Shown here: piece after piece, positions 44,864 to 56,032 of the stretch
How the letters are laid out: every line of letters starts with the position of its first letter
Position numbering within the stretch: position 1 is the first letter of the stretch
NCBI GenBank assembly: GCA_021399445.1
Contig: JAJTUQ010000003.1
Coordinates: 4,464,001 to 4,528,000 of the forward strand
Direction: 5' to 3'
Origin: Xylogone sp. PMI_703
Lineage: Eukaryota; Ascomycota; Leotiomycetes
Length of the DNA stretch: 64,000 bases
The notes under the pieces: generated by a model
Told to the model about the DNA's origin: nothing
Database searches by the model: none
Seen by the model: only the letters and a program-made list of their open reading frames with translations
Made by a program: the position numbers and the translations under genes

Positions 44864-46791
44864 ATGGCGGTAATTTACGTCGACGAGGTCCATGGAAGTG
44901 ACTCTTCTGATACCCCTCGTGGCTCCGATGCGCTGCCCTTCCGAACCCTGTCTCAAGCATATCTACAACACAGTCCCGAGGACGAGTATAAAGTAAAGAA
45001 GGCAGATGAAGATGAATACAAACCTGCTGCCAAGTCGGCCTTGAAAAAGGCGGCTAACTACGCAGCCCAGCAGCAGAAAAAGGCAACGAATGCCGCAAAC
45101 AGGGAGGCCGCTGAAGAGGCAGCTCAGCAAGCGGCACTGGCGCAGGCCAAAGCCATCAAGATCGAAGAGGACCCCTCTCTCCCTGCCGCGCGTCTAATCA
45201 GCTTGGGTGAGACCGATCCCGAAATAATTGGAAAACTCCGGGAGTCCAACGATGACACGGGTGTTGTCCGCGTCAAGGTCCAGGGTCGCGTCACGAGAGT
45301 TGCAAAGCAAGGCGGATTGATATTTGTTACATTGAGGCGCGGACATCATCTCATGCAGTGTCTTCTTGCGGGGCAGTTATCCAAAACATACGATGCCTTA
45401 GTCTTGCAACGAGAGACGTCAATGGAGATCATCGGAGAGCTGTGGAAAGTCCCAGAGGGTGAGCTATATACCGTATTCTAGATACTGTACCTAGACTGAC
45501 TACGATTGAAGGTTACCATGCGCCACTTGATAGAGAGCTTCATGCGGATTACTTTACCATCATCGCCGCTGCGCCAGGCGGGCAAGAGGCATTCACGACA
45601 CGTGTGCCAGAGGATTTCAATGCACCACTTGAGCTACGACATCTTTCCTTGCGCCACGAGAAACCTGCTGCCGTCATGCACGTTCGGAGTATCCTCGAAA
45701 AGGCTTTCAACGCGACCTATGACAACCTAGGCTTGAAGAAGGTTAGCCCTCCTGCCTTGGTCCAAACTCAAGTTGAAGGTGTGTAATACTGGAAGATTGG
45801 GGCTCTTATATTTAGTGGTCCGTCGCGGCTTGAGCAACGACGGTTCAGTATTGGCTAACCTCTTACAAGGTGGAAGCACCCTTTTTAAGCTAGGCTACTT
45901 CAACGATGTCGCCTTTCTTTCCCAATCCAACCAGCTCTATCTCGAGTCGGTCCTCCCCGTTTTGGGCGATGTATACACGATTGAGAAGAGTTTCCGAGCG
46001 GAAAAGTCTCTCACCCGCCGTCATGTAAGTTTCGGCGCTCTATCACGCTCAATCATGGTTCGAGACTAACGACCTGCCTTCCAGCTTTCGGAATACACCC
46101 ACATAGAAGCGGAACTAGACTTCATCACTTTTGACACGCTGCTATCACATATCGAGCAGTTGATTTGTCAGGTTGTCGATATTGCATTAGAAGATCCAGT
46201 TGCTGCTGAATCTATTAAGAAATACAACCCAAACTTTCAGAAACCGGTGCGACCATTCCTTAGAATGCGCTATTCAGATGCTATCGATTGGCTACGTGAA
46301 CATGATATCAAGACTGATGAAGGCAAAGATCACGTTTTTGGAGACGATATGTAAGTTTCCTAACAATACTTGCATCGCAAAAATAGCTGACGTCCACCAG
46401 AGCAGAAGCGGCCGAACGCCGTATGACCGACGAGATCAACCGCCCAATTTTCTTGACACACTTCCCCGCTGAGATCAAAGCCTTTTACATGCAGCGAGCC
46501 GCGGACGATGATAGAGTCACCGAGTCTGTCGACCTGCTGATGCCAAACGTTGGCGAGGTTGTTGGTGGGTCAATGAGGATCTGGGACCATGACGCTCTGC
46601 TGGCAGCGTTCAAACGTGAGGGCATAGATCCGACTGGCTATTTCTGGTATCTGGATCAGCGCAAATATGGCTCGAGCCCGCATGGTGGATATGGATTGGG
46701 CTTCGAGAGATTTCTAGCTTGGTTGATGGGACTCTTCACAGTGAGGGAAGCCATTTTGTACCCACGTTTCATGGGAAAATGTGCGCCTTGA
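44864..46791 (+). CDS. DED81: asparaginyl-tRNA synthetase, cytosolic
   Basis: Five exons, 44864-45458, 45512-45778, 45870-46024, 46085-46350 and 46401-46791, give 557 aa, close to yeast Ded81. The fungal N-terminal extension ([14 protein letters not shown], then Ala/Lys-rich helices) precedes the OB-fold anticodon domain ([24 protein letters not shown]). The class II core shows [17 protein letters not shown], motif 2 ([23 protein letters not shown]) and motif 3 ([13 protein letters not shown]). It charges tRNA-Asn in the cytosol. The start is the first ATG of the frame, in GTCATGG context. Well conserved; no defect seen. Confidence 0.96.
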
Positions 46792-47199
46792 GCTAGTCTT
46801 GTGGATTGGCGAGGCTTGTCACCCGTGAATTATCGCATAGAGCAGATCCATGCAATTTTCGAGCTTTAGTTCTGCTTAGCCCCTGATCATCATCTTTATG
46901 GTGCCCCTTTACATGTCAAAGATTTTCTAGACTAGACCACTAAGTAGCTGTGGCATGACCGTATGTATGATACGTACGGAGGGAGGAAAGGAAGTAGAAG
47001 GCGGCAGTATTCCAGAGCTTTTATTTGTTTATAAACAACGCTTGCACTTAGAATCTTTGTACCTTGTTAGGACCATTACGTTATCCATTCCGAGTGAGTC
47101 GATAAGTATGGATAAAACCATCCAACCATAACGCACATATTCACGAAACAATAAACGCATCTCACAGCACACTGTGAATTTGTATCGTAGCTCTGAGAT
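46792..47199. other. intergenic between convergent genes, one R2 copy
   Basis: 3' flanks of AsnRS and the asteroid-type gene. Holds the short R2 copy at 46997-47109. Confidence 0.5.
46997..47109 (+). repeat. dispersed repeat family R2, short copy
   Basis: GAAGGCGGCAGTATTCCAGAGC, TGCACTTAGAATCTTTGTACC and TTCCGAGTGAGTCGATAAG follow in the order of the other copies, but the middle CAATCAATATACGC block is lost. Confidence 0.55.
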
Positions 47200-49104
47200 C
47201 TAGCCAAGTTGTAGAAGTTCAAAAGGGTTTTGTGTCCCTCGTGTCTCTGTAGAATCACCAGCGTCCCCTTGTTTATTTCTTTTCCTCTTTCTTTTCTTCT
47301 TCGTCCTTCTAGCAGACGGGTCGCTTTGTTCTACAGACGGGGTCTCGATTGGTATCCCTAGTATATCATAGACTATTTTCAAAGTTTCGGCTCTCTCCAA
47401 CTTCCCCTTAATGAAAATAAAATCTCCAAAGTCAGGTAGGTCTCGGAGTGGGGGAAGAGTGTCCAGGATTTGAGATAGTTGAATGACAGCGTCAGGAAGG
47501 GGATGCTGAACTTTTTGTGACATTAATAACAGCGTTATTTGCTTCAGAATCCTGAAAGAATAATAAGAACCTTGGAATTGAGCGTAGGAGTGTACAATAT
47601 CCCAGGAATACGCCAGTTTGCTGGACGGATTTGGTCTAACTGAGCCGTGACTGTCTTTAAGAATGTTCGAGAGGGGGACTTTGTCGTTCGAGGTCGACCA
47701 TTCGACATCTTGACAGACAGAAATAGCTTTCCAGTAGTCAAAGCCAGACAGTCCTGGCATTCTTGCCTGAAAATCTCTAAGAAGTTTAACCAGTGCCGTG
47801 AGAGCATCGGGAATCTCATCCATAGTTGGTAGTTGCCATTCTCGGCCCCCATTCTGATTGAGCTGTTTAACGTGCTCCGTAATAGTGAGCTTTCGTTGTC
47901 CTTCAGGGATGATCAGGTTTACCAGTGCATAAGCTAGCAGCCTAATAGTAATCGACATCTCCCAAGAATTTGTTCTTGTTGGACAGTCAAGAAGTACGGG
48001 AAGAAAAATATGATTCTCATCTTTAGAGTCTTGCTCCACGCCCGTCAGTCCTCCAACTATTTCCCTCAGAGCCTCAAACTGCAAGATATATTCAGAAGTG
48101 CGAGGGTCAAGACGTTGAAGAAGGGGCCACTGTCCATCATATGCTAGATACTTAGTCTGCTCATAGTCCTTCATTGTTTCGTATTGAAGAGCAAACTTAG
48201 CGTATTCATCTCTGTAGGTGGTTACTGCTGCCAATGAGGAAGCTTGTAACAATAGCTTTCGAAATTTTTTATAAGGATCCATGAGTATTTCGAAGGCGAG
48301 TGACTTGATTCCATGAGCCGGCGGCAATTCAAGCCTTTTCACAATTGAGGGAATGTGGTATATACGCCCGCGTAAGTTTGTAGAGGAACCATCTATGAGT
48401 ATTTCTATGTCTCGGAAAAAGCTTACAGCACCATCTGGACCCAAGTCGTGTGCAAGCAAATCCGAATCTCCAGTGAATACTATCCCACCTTGCAAGTTTA
48501 TATACTTCGCACAGTATACATCTGCCTCTCCAGGAACGACAACAGTAGCATTCTTGTACCTTTCGGAATCGAGCAGCGCTTCGATTATTGCAGGGACAAG
48601 AAATGGCAATGCAGGCAATTTCGACGAACCCTGTGGGGGCGCTCCAGCGAAGGGAGAGGTCGCTGCATTTCCCAAGCTAGCAGAGACCCTCCTGTAAGCA
48701 ACAGGGCCTGGATATGCTTGGTGATATTCAAGACATAATTTTGTACTTGCTATAAGCCTCTCTACTCTTACACTAAGTTTTTCCGGGGGGAGGAATCCGT
48801 CAAAGAAAATCCTTTCTCTAGTAATTATCAGCGAACCCATCAAGTAATGTACACCACACGGCTTTGCTACAAACATAATTACATGACTCTTTTGCAGCTC
48901 ATCTAACCACTCAATGGCTATTCTCCCCAGCTCCGCATAAGAGGGAGCGCCCTCAAAAGGATTGCGAGCTGTACATCGCCTCGCCAGTGCCACGAAATAA
49001 ATGTGGTAAGCAAATCCCGGTCCATCAATGACCACCCTTTTCCCATTCAAAGAGCTGGATTCTGAATAAGGCCGTAGAAAGGTGATCAGATGGGGGATCC
49101 CCAT
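47200..49104 (-). CDS. asteroid-type XPG/FEN-like protein
   Basis: Single 634-aa frame starting with MGIPHLITFLRPY, the N-terminal form of FEN/XPG nucleases and asteroid proteins. Two acidic sets of the nuclease fold are present: VVIDGPGFAYH (Asp27), then PGEADVYCA and TGDSDLLAHD. The rest is the long asteroid-specific helical domain, and the C-terminus ends in a basic KKKRKRKRNKQ patch, a likely nuclear signal. Possible role: structure-specific DNA or RNA processing; the asteroid family is poorly understood. A GT...AG pair inside (around 48890-48830) would delete about 65 bases but breaks the frame, so the gene is intronless. It shares a 292-bp divergent promoter with the PRPP synthetase. 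Confidence 0.8.
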   Translation of the reverse strand: MGIPHLITFLRPYSESSSLNGKRVVIDGPGFAYHIYFVALARRCTARNPFEGAPSYAELGRIAIEWLDELQKSHVIMFVAKPCGVHYLMGSLIITRERIFFDGFLPPEKLSVRVERLIASTKLCLEYHQAYPGPVAYRRVSASLGNAATSPFAGAPPQGSSKLPALPFLVPAIIEALLDSERYKNATVVVPGEADVYCAKYINLQGGIVFTGDSDLLAHDLGPDGAVSFFRDIEILIDGSSTNLRGRIYHIPSIVKRLELPPAHGIKSLAFEILMDPYKKFRKLLLQASSLAAVTTYRDEYAKFALQYETMKDYEQTKYLAYDGQWPLLQRLDPRTSEYILQFEALREIVGGLTGVEQDSKDENHIFLPVLLDCPTRTNSWEMSITIRLLAYALVNLIIPEGQRKLTITEHVKQLNQNGGREWQLPTMDEIPDALTALVKLLRDFQARMPGLSGFDYWKAISVCQDVEWSTSNDKVPLSNILKDSHGSVRPNPSSKLAYSWDIVHSYAQFQGSYYSFRILKQITLLLMSQKVQHPLPDAVIQLSQILDTLPPLRDLPDFGDFIFIKGKLERAETLKIVYDILGIPIETPSVEQSDPSARRTKKKRKRKRNKQGDAGDSTETRGTQNPFELLQLG

Positions 49105-49396
49105 CTAAACCTGATAAGAGATGGAGCGGTTCTTGGTGGTCGTGCTTGTTCGATAGCAAAGTATTTCTAGCTGTTCAAGCACCTGTGATTCTATGCCATT
49201 GAGGTCATCATTCTGCTGATAGAGTATGCCTGATGATGGACTGAAGAATTTCCCCAGATTGCCCCATGGCCCAACAGACAGATAAATCACGTGGTTGCAC
49301 ACCTCTCAAATCGGCAGCAGAGCTTCGAAGTGGGGTCACCTCTCTAGCTCCAAAACATTTTCTCGCCCGACCCTTCCTTTCTGACACCTTACAAAA
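49105..49396. promoter_or_regulatory. short divergent promoter, asteroid-type gene and PRPP synthetase
   Basis: 292 bases separate the two start codons, so both promoters share this stretch. It contains no TATA box that I would trust. Co-regulation is possible but unproven. Confidence 0.5.
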
Positions 49397-51044
49397 ATGC
49401 GGAACACACTCATATTTGCCGGGAGCTCGTGTCCACGGCTCACAAGCCAAATATGTTCCAATCTAGGGATGGCTCCTGCCCCGGCAGAGCTTACCCAGTT
49501 TTCAAATGCATGTTTACGGGTTTAGACCAATGATGGGTGCGACGATTAGCTGACAGAGAGAACAGGGCGAGACCAGTGTCAAAATCTTGACAAGCATTCG
49601 AGAGAAGGATGTCTTTGTGGTTCAATCGGGTAGTCCGAAAATAAATGATAGCATTATGGAGCTTTTGATCATGATATCTGCTTGCAAGGGAGGTTCAGCG
49701 AACAAGATTACTGGTAAGGCTTCCTTTCGACCCTGTGGAGATATATAATATATCGGCCTAACTTCATCAGCGGTTCTACCGTACTTCCCATACAGCCGGC
49801 AATCGAAAAAGAAATCCCACCGGGGGGCAATCACCGCTCGCATGCTCACCAACCTTCTTCATGTAGCTGGAATTAATCATGTCATCACAATCGATCTACA
49901 TGCCTCACAGATGCAGGGTTTCTTCAAATGTCCAGTCGATAATCTCACTGCGCAACCTCTTATCGCAAAATGGATCAGGCATAATGTTCCTAACTGGAAG
50001 GAAGCTGTCTGCGTTTCGAAAAATCCTGGTGGCACAAAACGTGTTACGTCCTTGGCGGATGCACTGAAGCTCAATTTCGGTATCGTCACAACAGACAAGA
50101 AAAGAGGAACGGGCAACATGAGCTCTAGCATGATCATGCGTCAGCTCGATGGGTATCAGAATGACCCCGATGCTGATGTCACCAAGCTTTATATCGGATC
50201 TGATGATCATATCTACTCTCATGAGCAGAAGGTCGACGGTAAACCATCAGTGAATGGCTCGCATTTACCACGACCTGGGCATGCGCGCCAAGAGAGTCAT
50301 ACAAGAACAGCTCCAAATATGCCATCACCACTACGAACTGCAACCGCACATAATAGTCCTACATTACCCTCCCGCTCTTCACGACCTCCTACTACCACAC
50401 CAGCACACTCTGACATGATTGATGAGGATGAATACACCGATGAAAGAGCTCGGGATATCACTCACGGTCGACTTGTACAGGGTCACATTGTGTCGGACGA
50501 TTATCCATCACCTACAGTATCTGCGATGTCGACATCAGTTGTTCTTGAGCGCCCAGATGAAGATCCGTTATCCGTATCAAGAGCGTCCTCTTTCTTTAAT
50601 CCCGAGCCACACGCATTAGGTGGAACGGCAGATGCTGCGGCAACATCGGATGAAGAAGAAGAGGGTTTCAATAATCCGAATCTAGAGCAGATGATAACTT
50701 TAGTTGGGGACGTGAGGAATAGAACTGTATTCATTGTGGATGATATGATCGACAAGGCAGGCAGCTGGATTGCGGCCGCTGAAGCTGTGGTCAAACGCGG
50801 TGGTGCCAAAAAAGTCTACTGCATTGCAACACACGGTTTATTCGGAGGCGATTCTCTTGAAGAACTGCAGAATTGCGATTGCATCGACACTATACTCGTT
50901 ACGAACTCCTTCCCAATCGCCCCAGAAAAAGCGCGGGATGCGAAAAAACTAGTTGTTCTCGATCTTTCGCTCTTACTTGCCGAAGCCATCCGTAGAAATC
51001 ATCACGGAGAGAGCATTTCGCAGCTATACCAGTTTTATGACTAG
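49397..51044 (+). CDS. ribose-phosphate pyrophosphokinase (PRPP synthetase) with long insertion
   Basis: Three exons, 49397-49507, 49566-49713 and 49771-51044, give 510 aa. The N-terminus reads MRNTLIFAGSSCPRL and the joins restore QFSN-GETSV and KIT-AVLPYF. Other conserved blocks are DVFVVQSGS, ITIDLHASQMQGFF, and the PRPP-binding VDDMIDKAGS (near 409). The insertion of about 155 residues (about 236-390, Ser/Pro and Asp/Glu rich) splits the catalytic domain; fungal PRS1/PRS5-type subunits carry such non-homologous regions, so this is probably a PRS5-like subunit. It makes PRPP from ribose-5-phosphate and ATP. The first intron would start with GC, not GT (see findings); a GT donor at 49520 is the alternative and adds four residues. 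Confidence 0.9.
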
Positions 51045-52940
51045 ATCACGAAATGCTAGTAATGACGGATGGCATTAATGTAAGCTTTATACGTTCCCAA
51101 ATCTGTTTTCTTTTCTAGTATCGGTGTCATGGCGTTGGAAGGGAACTGGGAGACAACCTTGCTTTAAAGCATTGATATGACTAGGGGAGTTCAGCTTACA
51201 GGATAATCACCTTTACTCAATGATGATATGAAATGACACTTCCAGTTACGCATCTATCAATATGTGACATACATTTTCTATGTTTCTTTCTGTTGTTTCT
51301 TTCTTACCTTATCCCCAGCGATGCGATCTGTAGAGATCGCAAGAGCATCTTTCCATCTAGGAATATGTTCTTAACGGAGCGTTGGCAGATTGATTCCGCC
51401 CTTCGGGGTTTTTTGGGACTAGAAGGCACCTTATTCTGGTATATCGCCACAGCCTTTAATTAGGATGGTGGATATGGTGCAAGAGAACTTCTCAAATATT
51501 TTCAAAAGTCATTAGATGAATTCATATCCTCCAAGAAGGATCTCGCGGCTTGAATGCAATGGTGTAACATTCTGAGACATAATGCCCTATTTCCGGATCG
51601 TAGAGTAGGTTTGCTTCGGCGAGTAGAACTATAGTAGTTTATAGAACTAGCTCAATTGATCTGTTGAAATGGTATGCCCAACATGAAGCTGGGTGAATTG
51701 TAAGGACCATGACAGTCCACCCATCTCCTTTGACCACCTTTCTCCACAAATTGTCAAGCTTCCACGATAATACTTTCTGGCAATTGATACTCAGTCATAA
51801 TGGTTGACAAGAGTGTGAGAGTGTGCTGACGTACGCGTCCTCGGCGGGCTGCCAAGGGTGAACTTCGGGCGCACCCGCCAAGTGACCAGACCCGGGCCGA
51901 AGCTTGGATCATCGGTTCGTTCCTCTTGAGTCTGCGAGTCGCAGAACGGAGTAGTGACCTGCTGCAAACAGCAGTACGGGTATTACAGTGCATAGCAATA
52001 TCAGAACGATACATATTTATTGCATCTTTTGCTATTTTTACGGCTGCACAGGAGCCGCGCGTGTGAATGGGCTGGTAGATAATATATAATGCCTGCTGAC
52101 ATCTGCTAATACGTGATGCACGATACGCACATCGGGGATCATGCGGTTTGGATCCAAACGGGAAACTCAAATGCTGACATCTCCACACTACAGTACAGTA
52201 CTACCCGTAGTTCCTGAACATCTGTGCAATATTGCTATGCTAATAATAATAATTACTGTAATGAGCTGTCGTTGTTTTTTATGTTCTTGAGTTCTTTGTG
52301 TCTTTGTGCAGGAACATGGACAATGTACGGAGTATACTTTGTTGTACCGTACTGTACTTATTATTATCCTCCATGCGTGCTGGATGGAGGGTGTGTAGCC
52401 TGCGCCACAGCGTTGCAGCCAGCCTCCAGCCACTCCGCTCTCACAAAGAAGACGCACCCACAAAAAGCTTCCTACAAAGCACCACGCCCCCAATTGGGCT
52501 TAAGGTTGTTGGGTCGAGGGGCACAGCCTCATGCCCTACAGAGGATGGCTGCAGTGGTCCTGGGGCTGGACTGGGCTGGACTGAGGCTGGGCGCTTGGGG
52601 TTGGGGCCACCGTTCCTATCCGATCCGTCCCAAGTCCACCTTTTTTCCCATCCGCCTTCCCCACTGCTGACTACTGTACGGTACCATCTTCTCTCTTCGC
52701 ACTCATCACCTTAATTGTTTCTCGCGATGCTTCCCTGCTGTTCTTGACTAGGTCGCCAGGTAGGGCCTCTTGTGGTGCTTTTCCGATTGCTTGTCTTATT
52801 TTCTTTTTGGGGTCTTCACTTTCTTTCGCTTTCTTCCTATTCTTTCCTTCTTCCCTTCCTTCCTCTCTTCTGCTTCATCGCGCGCATTCGCAAACTCCAG
52901 TTCCTGGTGACATGTTAATGGATTGCGCAAGACAGGCTGC
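51045..52940. other. 1.9-kb intergenic, ending in a CT-rich leader
   Basis: No gene supported. From about 52680 to 52900 it is very rich in T and C (TTTCTTCC type), a likely promoter/leader of the protease-like gene. The first half is AT-rich. Confidence 0.45.
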
Positions 52941-55263
52941 ATGCATCCCGTGATGCTCCCTCGTTGGTATCATGTTGTGTTTCTCGCTGCCCTGACGCTG
53001 CAGTTGGGAGAGAGTCGCCTCGATGCTGGTTATCTGCGCACTGCCGCTCTTCAGGAAAGAGATGCCAATTCCTCCTCTTCGGGATTCATCCCGTCGCCGC
53101 TGGTGGTCCCTCCCAGTCGATTCTTGTAAGTCTTTTCTGCTGTAGCCAATACATATATATACCTATCCTAGAAAGGAAAAAGGAAGGAAAATATGGGAAA
53201 ACAAGAGGCAAAGGCAATAGTTTTGGTTGATACTAATCGGTTTCCAGTGACGGCATCGATGGTCAATGGAGTTCGCTGACCCTGAGCATGGGCACGCCCG
53301 CCCAGGACGTTCGAGTCCTTGTCTCCACCAGTTCCGTCCAGACCGTCGTCGTCGCGTTGGATGGTTGCACGACTCCCATCAATGGTGTCGTGCCCACCAA
53401 CTGTACTGCGACCAGAGGTGGCATCTTCAGTGCGTCGGCTTCTTCGACATGGAACGGTCAGGGTCTCTTCCCCATCTCCGAGAACGGCGCCGACCTGGAT
53501 GGGAACCTGGGCTTCACGGAAGAGGCTGTGTATGGCCTAGAAACCATCCGGTTAAGCAATAAGGGTCCCTCGTTGAATACGCAGACGACAGCTGTGATTG
53601 TCTCGTCGGCACCTCTGTATATGTGGGTCTTTAATCCGGGCTTCCATGTCCTTCTCGTATGCATACGTGCAACAGCTAACATGCCAACTAGGGGTCTCTT
53701 CGGTCTCAGCGCACAACCGGTCACCTTTCATACCGGGCTCTCGATATCCGCTCCATCCTTCTTCCAAACGCTTAGGTTAAACAACTTGATACCTAGCTTG
53801 ACTTGGAGCTACACGGCGGGGGCAAGCTACCGTAAGTCATTGAGCGTCCTCCATCGTGGCACAACTTGGAATTAACACGAATCACAGGCTTTAGTGGAGG
53901 CCAGTTCGCGCAGCTCATATTTGGAGGCTCAGACTCGTCGAGATACCGATCGAATCCCGTATCCTTCAATATCACGGACAATGCCGAGCAAGACCTAATG
54001 GTTGCTATTCAGTCCATCATGTATACTTCCAATGGGCAGTCCAAACTGCTCAAAGACCCGATCTATGCCTTCATCGATTCGACGGATCCCAATTTCTGGC
54101 TCCCTGAGTCTGTCTGTCAAGCATTTGAGCTTGCTTTTGGTATATCGCAGGATCCCACTACGGGACTCTACCTACTCGACTCATCTCAATACGATCGGAT
54201 ATCCAAGATGAACCCCGAGGTTACCTTTACACTAGGGAATACTCTTTCCGGTGGCGAGTCTCTGAATATAACACTGCCATTCAGTGCTTTCACGCTTCCG
54301 GCTGCGTACCCATTTGTTCCAAATGATACATACAAACACTACTTCCCTCTACGGCAATCAAAGGATTCATCACAGTATATGCTTGGAAGAGCTTTCCTCC
54401 AAGAAGCGTAAGTACCAGTCTCTTCAATGTTGATGCACAACTAGAATTGACCGTTTTGCAGATATGTCACCGCCGATTATGATAGAAGCAGCTTCACCGT
54501 GAGCCAGTGTATTTGGGAAGATGGTGCGCCGTCACAATTGGTGGCTATATTACCTCCGCAGTTCAAGACTGCACCCGTTCCTGCCCCTGAAACTGCCTCG
54601 CGTTCTCGCTCACATCGCATGGGGGCAGGGCCGATTGCAGGAATTGTATTCGGTGGTATTATCGGGCTCCTATTTATTGCAATCATATTCCTTCTCATTC
54701 GTCGCCACCGCCTAAAAGCGAAGTTTACACCAGTAGCCCAAGATACGTACTTTTATCCCAATACCAACAAACCACTCTCACGGATGCCTACCAAAAGACT
54801 GGTGCAAACACCTACCAGAAGGATGACGCAGTTGCGCTCTTCCACCACCGCTCGTGTCCGAAGGAACGAATCAACTCGAGTATTCCCGGCGTCTATACGA
54901 GGTTCTCTGCTCAGCAGTATCTCTCGTACCTCATCCTTCGGGTTCCCATCGACACAGGCAACCTTATCTTCATACTCGCCGTCACTAATGAGTCCAGAGC
55001 TGAGTGGTGAAGGCGAGGTTCACCAATTATCTGCTGAAAGCACGCTCCTTACCACCCCATATGAGTTAGGTACAGATTACCCCCGGTATTTCGATCGCGA
55101 TACCGAATACATGGGTGCAGGAATGACTACGGAGTCAGACACGGGGCTTGGGGAGGGAAGACGAAACAGAGTTCCATTTGCGGCGACAACGAATCGAGAG
55201 CATCCTGATCATGAAGCATCCACTCCAATGATGAACTCAGTGAGTTCGAGGGGATGGCTATAA
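52941..55263 (+). CDS. membrane-anchored aspartic-protease-like protein, catalytic motifs missing
   Basis: Five exons, 52941-53125, 53248-53622, 53692-53831, 53888-54407 and 54462-55263, give 673 aa. Signal peptide at the start (about 1-25), then a pepsin-fold ectodomain: FDGIDGQWSSLTLSMGTPAQ (usual first strand), GLFGLSAQP, SLTWSYTAGASYR, and IFGGSDSSRY. Where pepsins have DTGS it reads VLVSTSSVQT; where the second DTGT/DSGT motif belongs it reads FIDSTDPNFW. One transmembrane helix follows (IAGIVFGGIIGLLFIAIIFLL) and a cytosolic tail of about 180 residues rich in Ser/Thr/Arg. It is therefore unlikely to be a working aspartic protease and may be a surface binding or signalling protein. Catalytic loss is read directly; the role is unknown. 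Confidence 0.85.
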
Positions 55264-56032
55264 CTAGATTCATCCAGGCCGACAGTGAAATTTTTATATA
55301 TAAATGTAATCATAGGCAACGACGACGGAATGACTCACGTGATTGTGAATAAATACACGCATTAAAATGATAAATGCAGGGAAAGGTATTGAGTTTCTAA
55401 CTTTTACTCATCTATATATATATCAGAATAATGTTAAAAGGTTAATCAAAGATTCTGTCTTTGTCATGTTTACCTTCGTCTCTATATCGTGTTGTCCACG
55501 TAGTCATTTCTCAAGGCACTGCCTTCTACCCCTTATCAAAAACCTACCCTTGTCGAATCGAACAGCTTTGGAAACCTTTATTGAGAGGCTATGATTTCTC
55601 GGTTTCTCTTTCACTACAATGGTCTTTATCCCAAGACTTTAAAGCCTTTTTCTTTTCATTCTTTCATTAGTTGGACCTTGAGCATGGCCCTGCTGTCATT
55701 GTCTTTTCTAATTTTACTTCTCTGCCTTTTGGACAATGCTCATTCATTATTTCTTCCCAGTTAAAATCTTCCCATTGTCCAAGAGCAGCGTATAAATACT
55801 TACTGTCACTACTTGCCATTGCTTTGCCAGAAGTTGAATAGCGTTTGATTTTATATTGATCGCTATACCACACTATCGTGAGCGAATTTTCATAAATCTC
55901 AGAGCCTGATTTCGCGTTATTACCTGTTGCACTGTGTTTCCTTCTCACCTTCGTCATAAGATTTGTTCTGTACAACAATAACCATAGATTTTCTCTCTCA
56001 AAACAAACCTCTTTCAAAGCTATCCTGTCAAG
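55264..56032. other. intergenic, protease-like 3' flank and kinase promoter
   Basis: AT-rich; the last 60 bases form a TTCTCTCTC-rich leader before the kinase start. Nothing else supported. Confidence 0.5.

Noticed and set aside
48830..48895. possible intron in the asteroid-type gene
   Set aside because: GT...AG lengths available would shift the frame; the frame is continuous without splicing.
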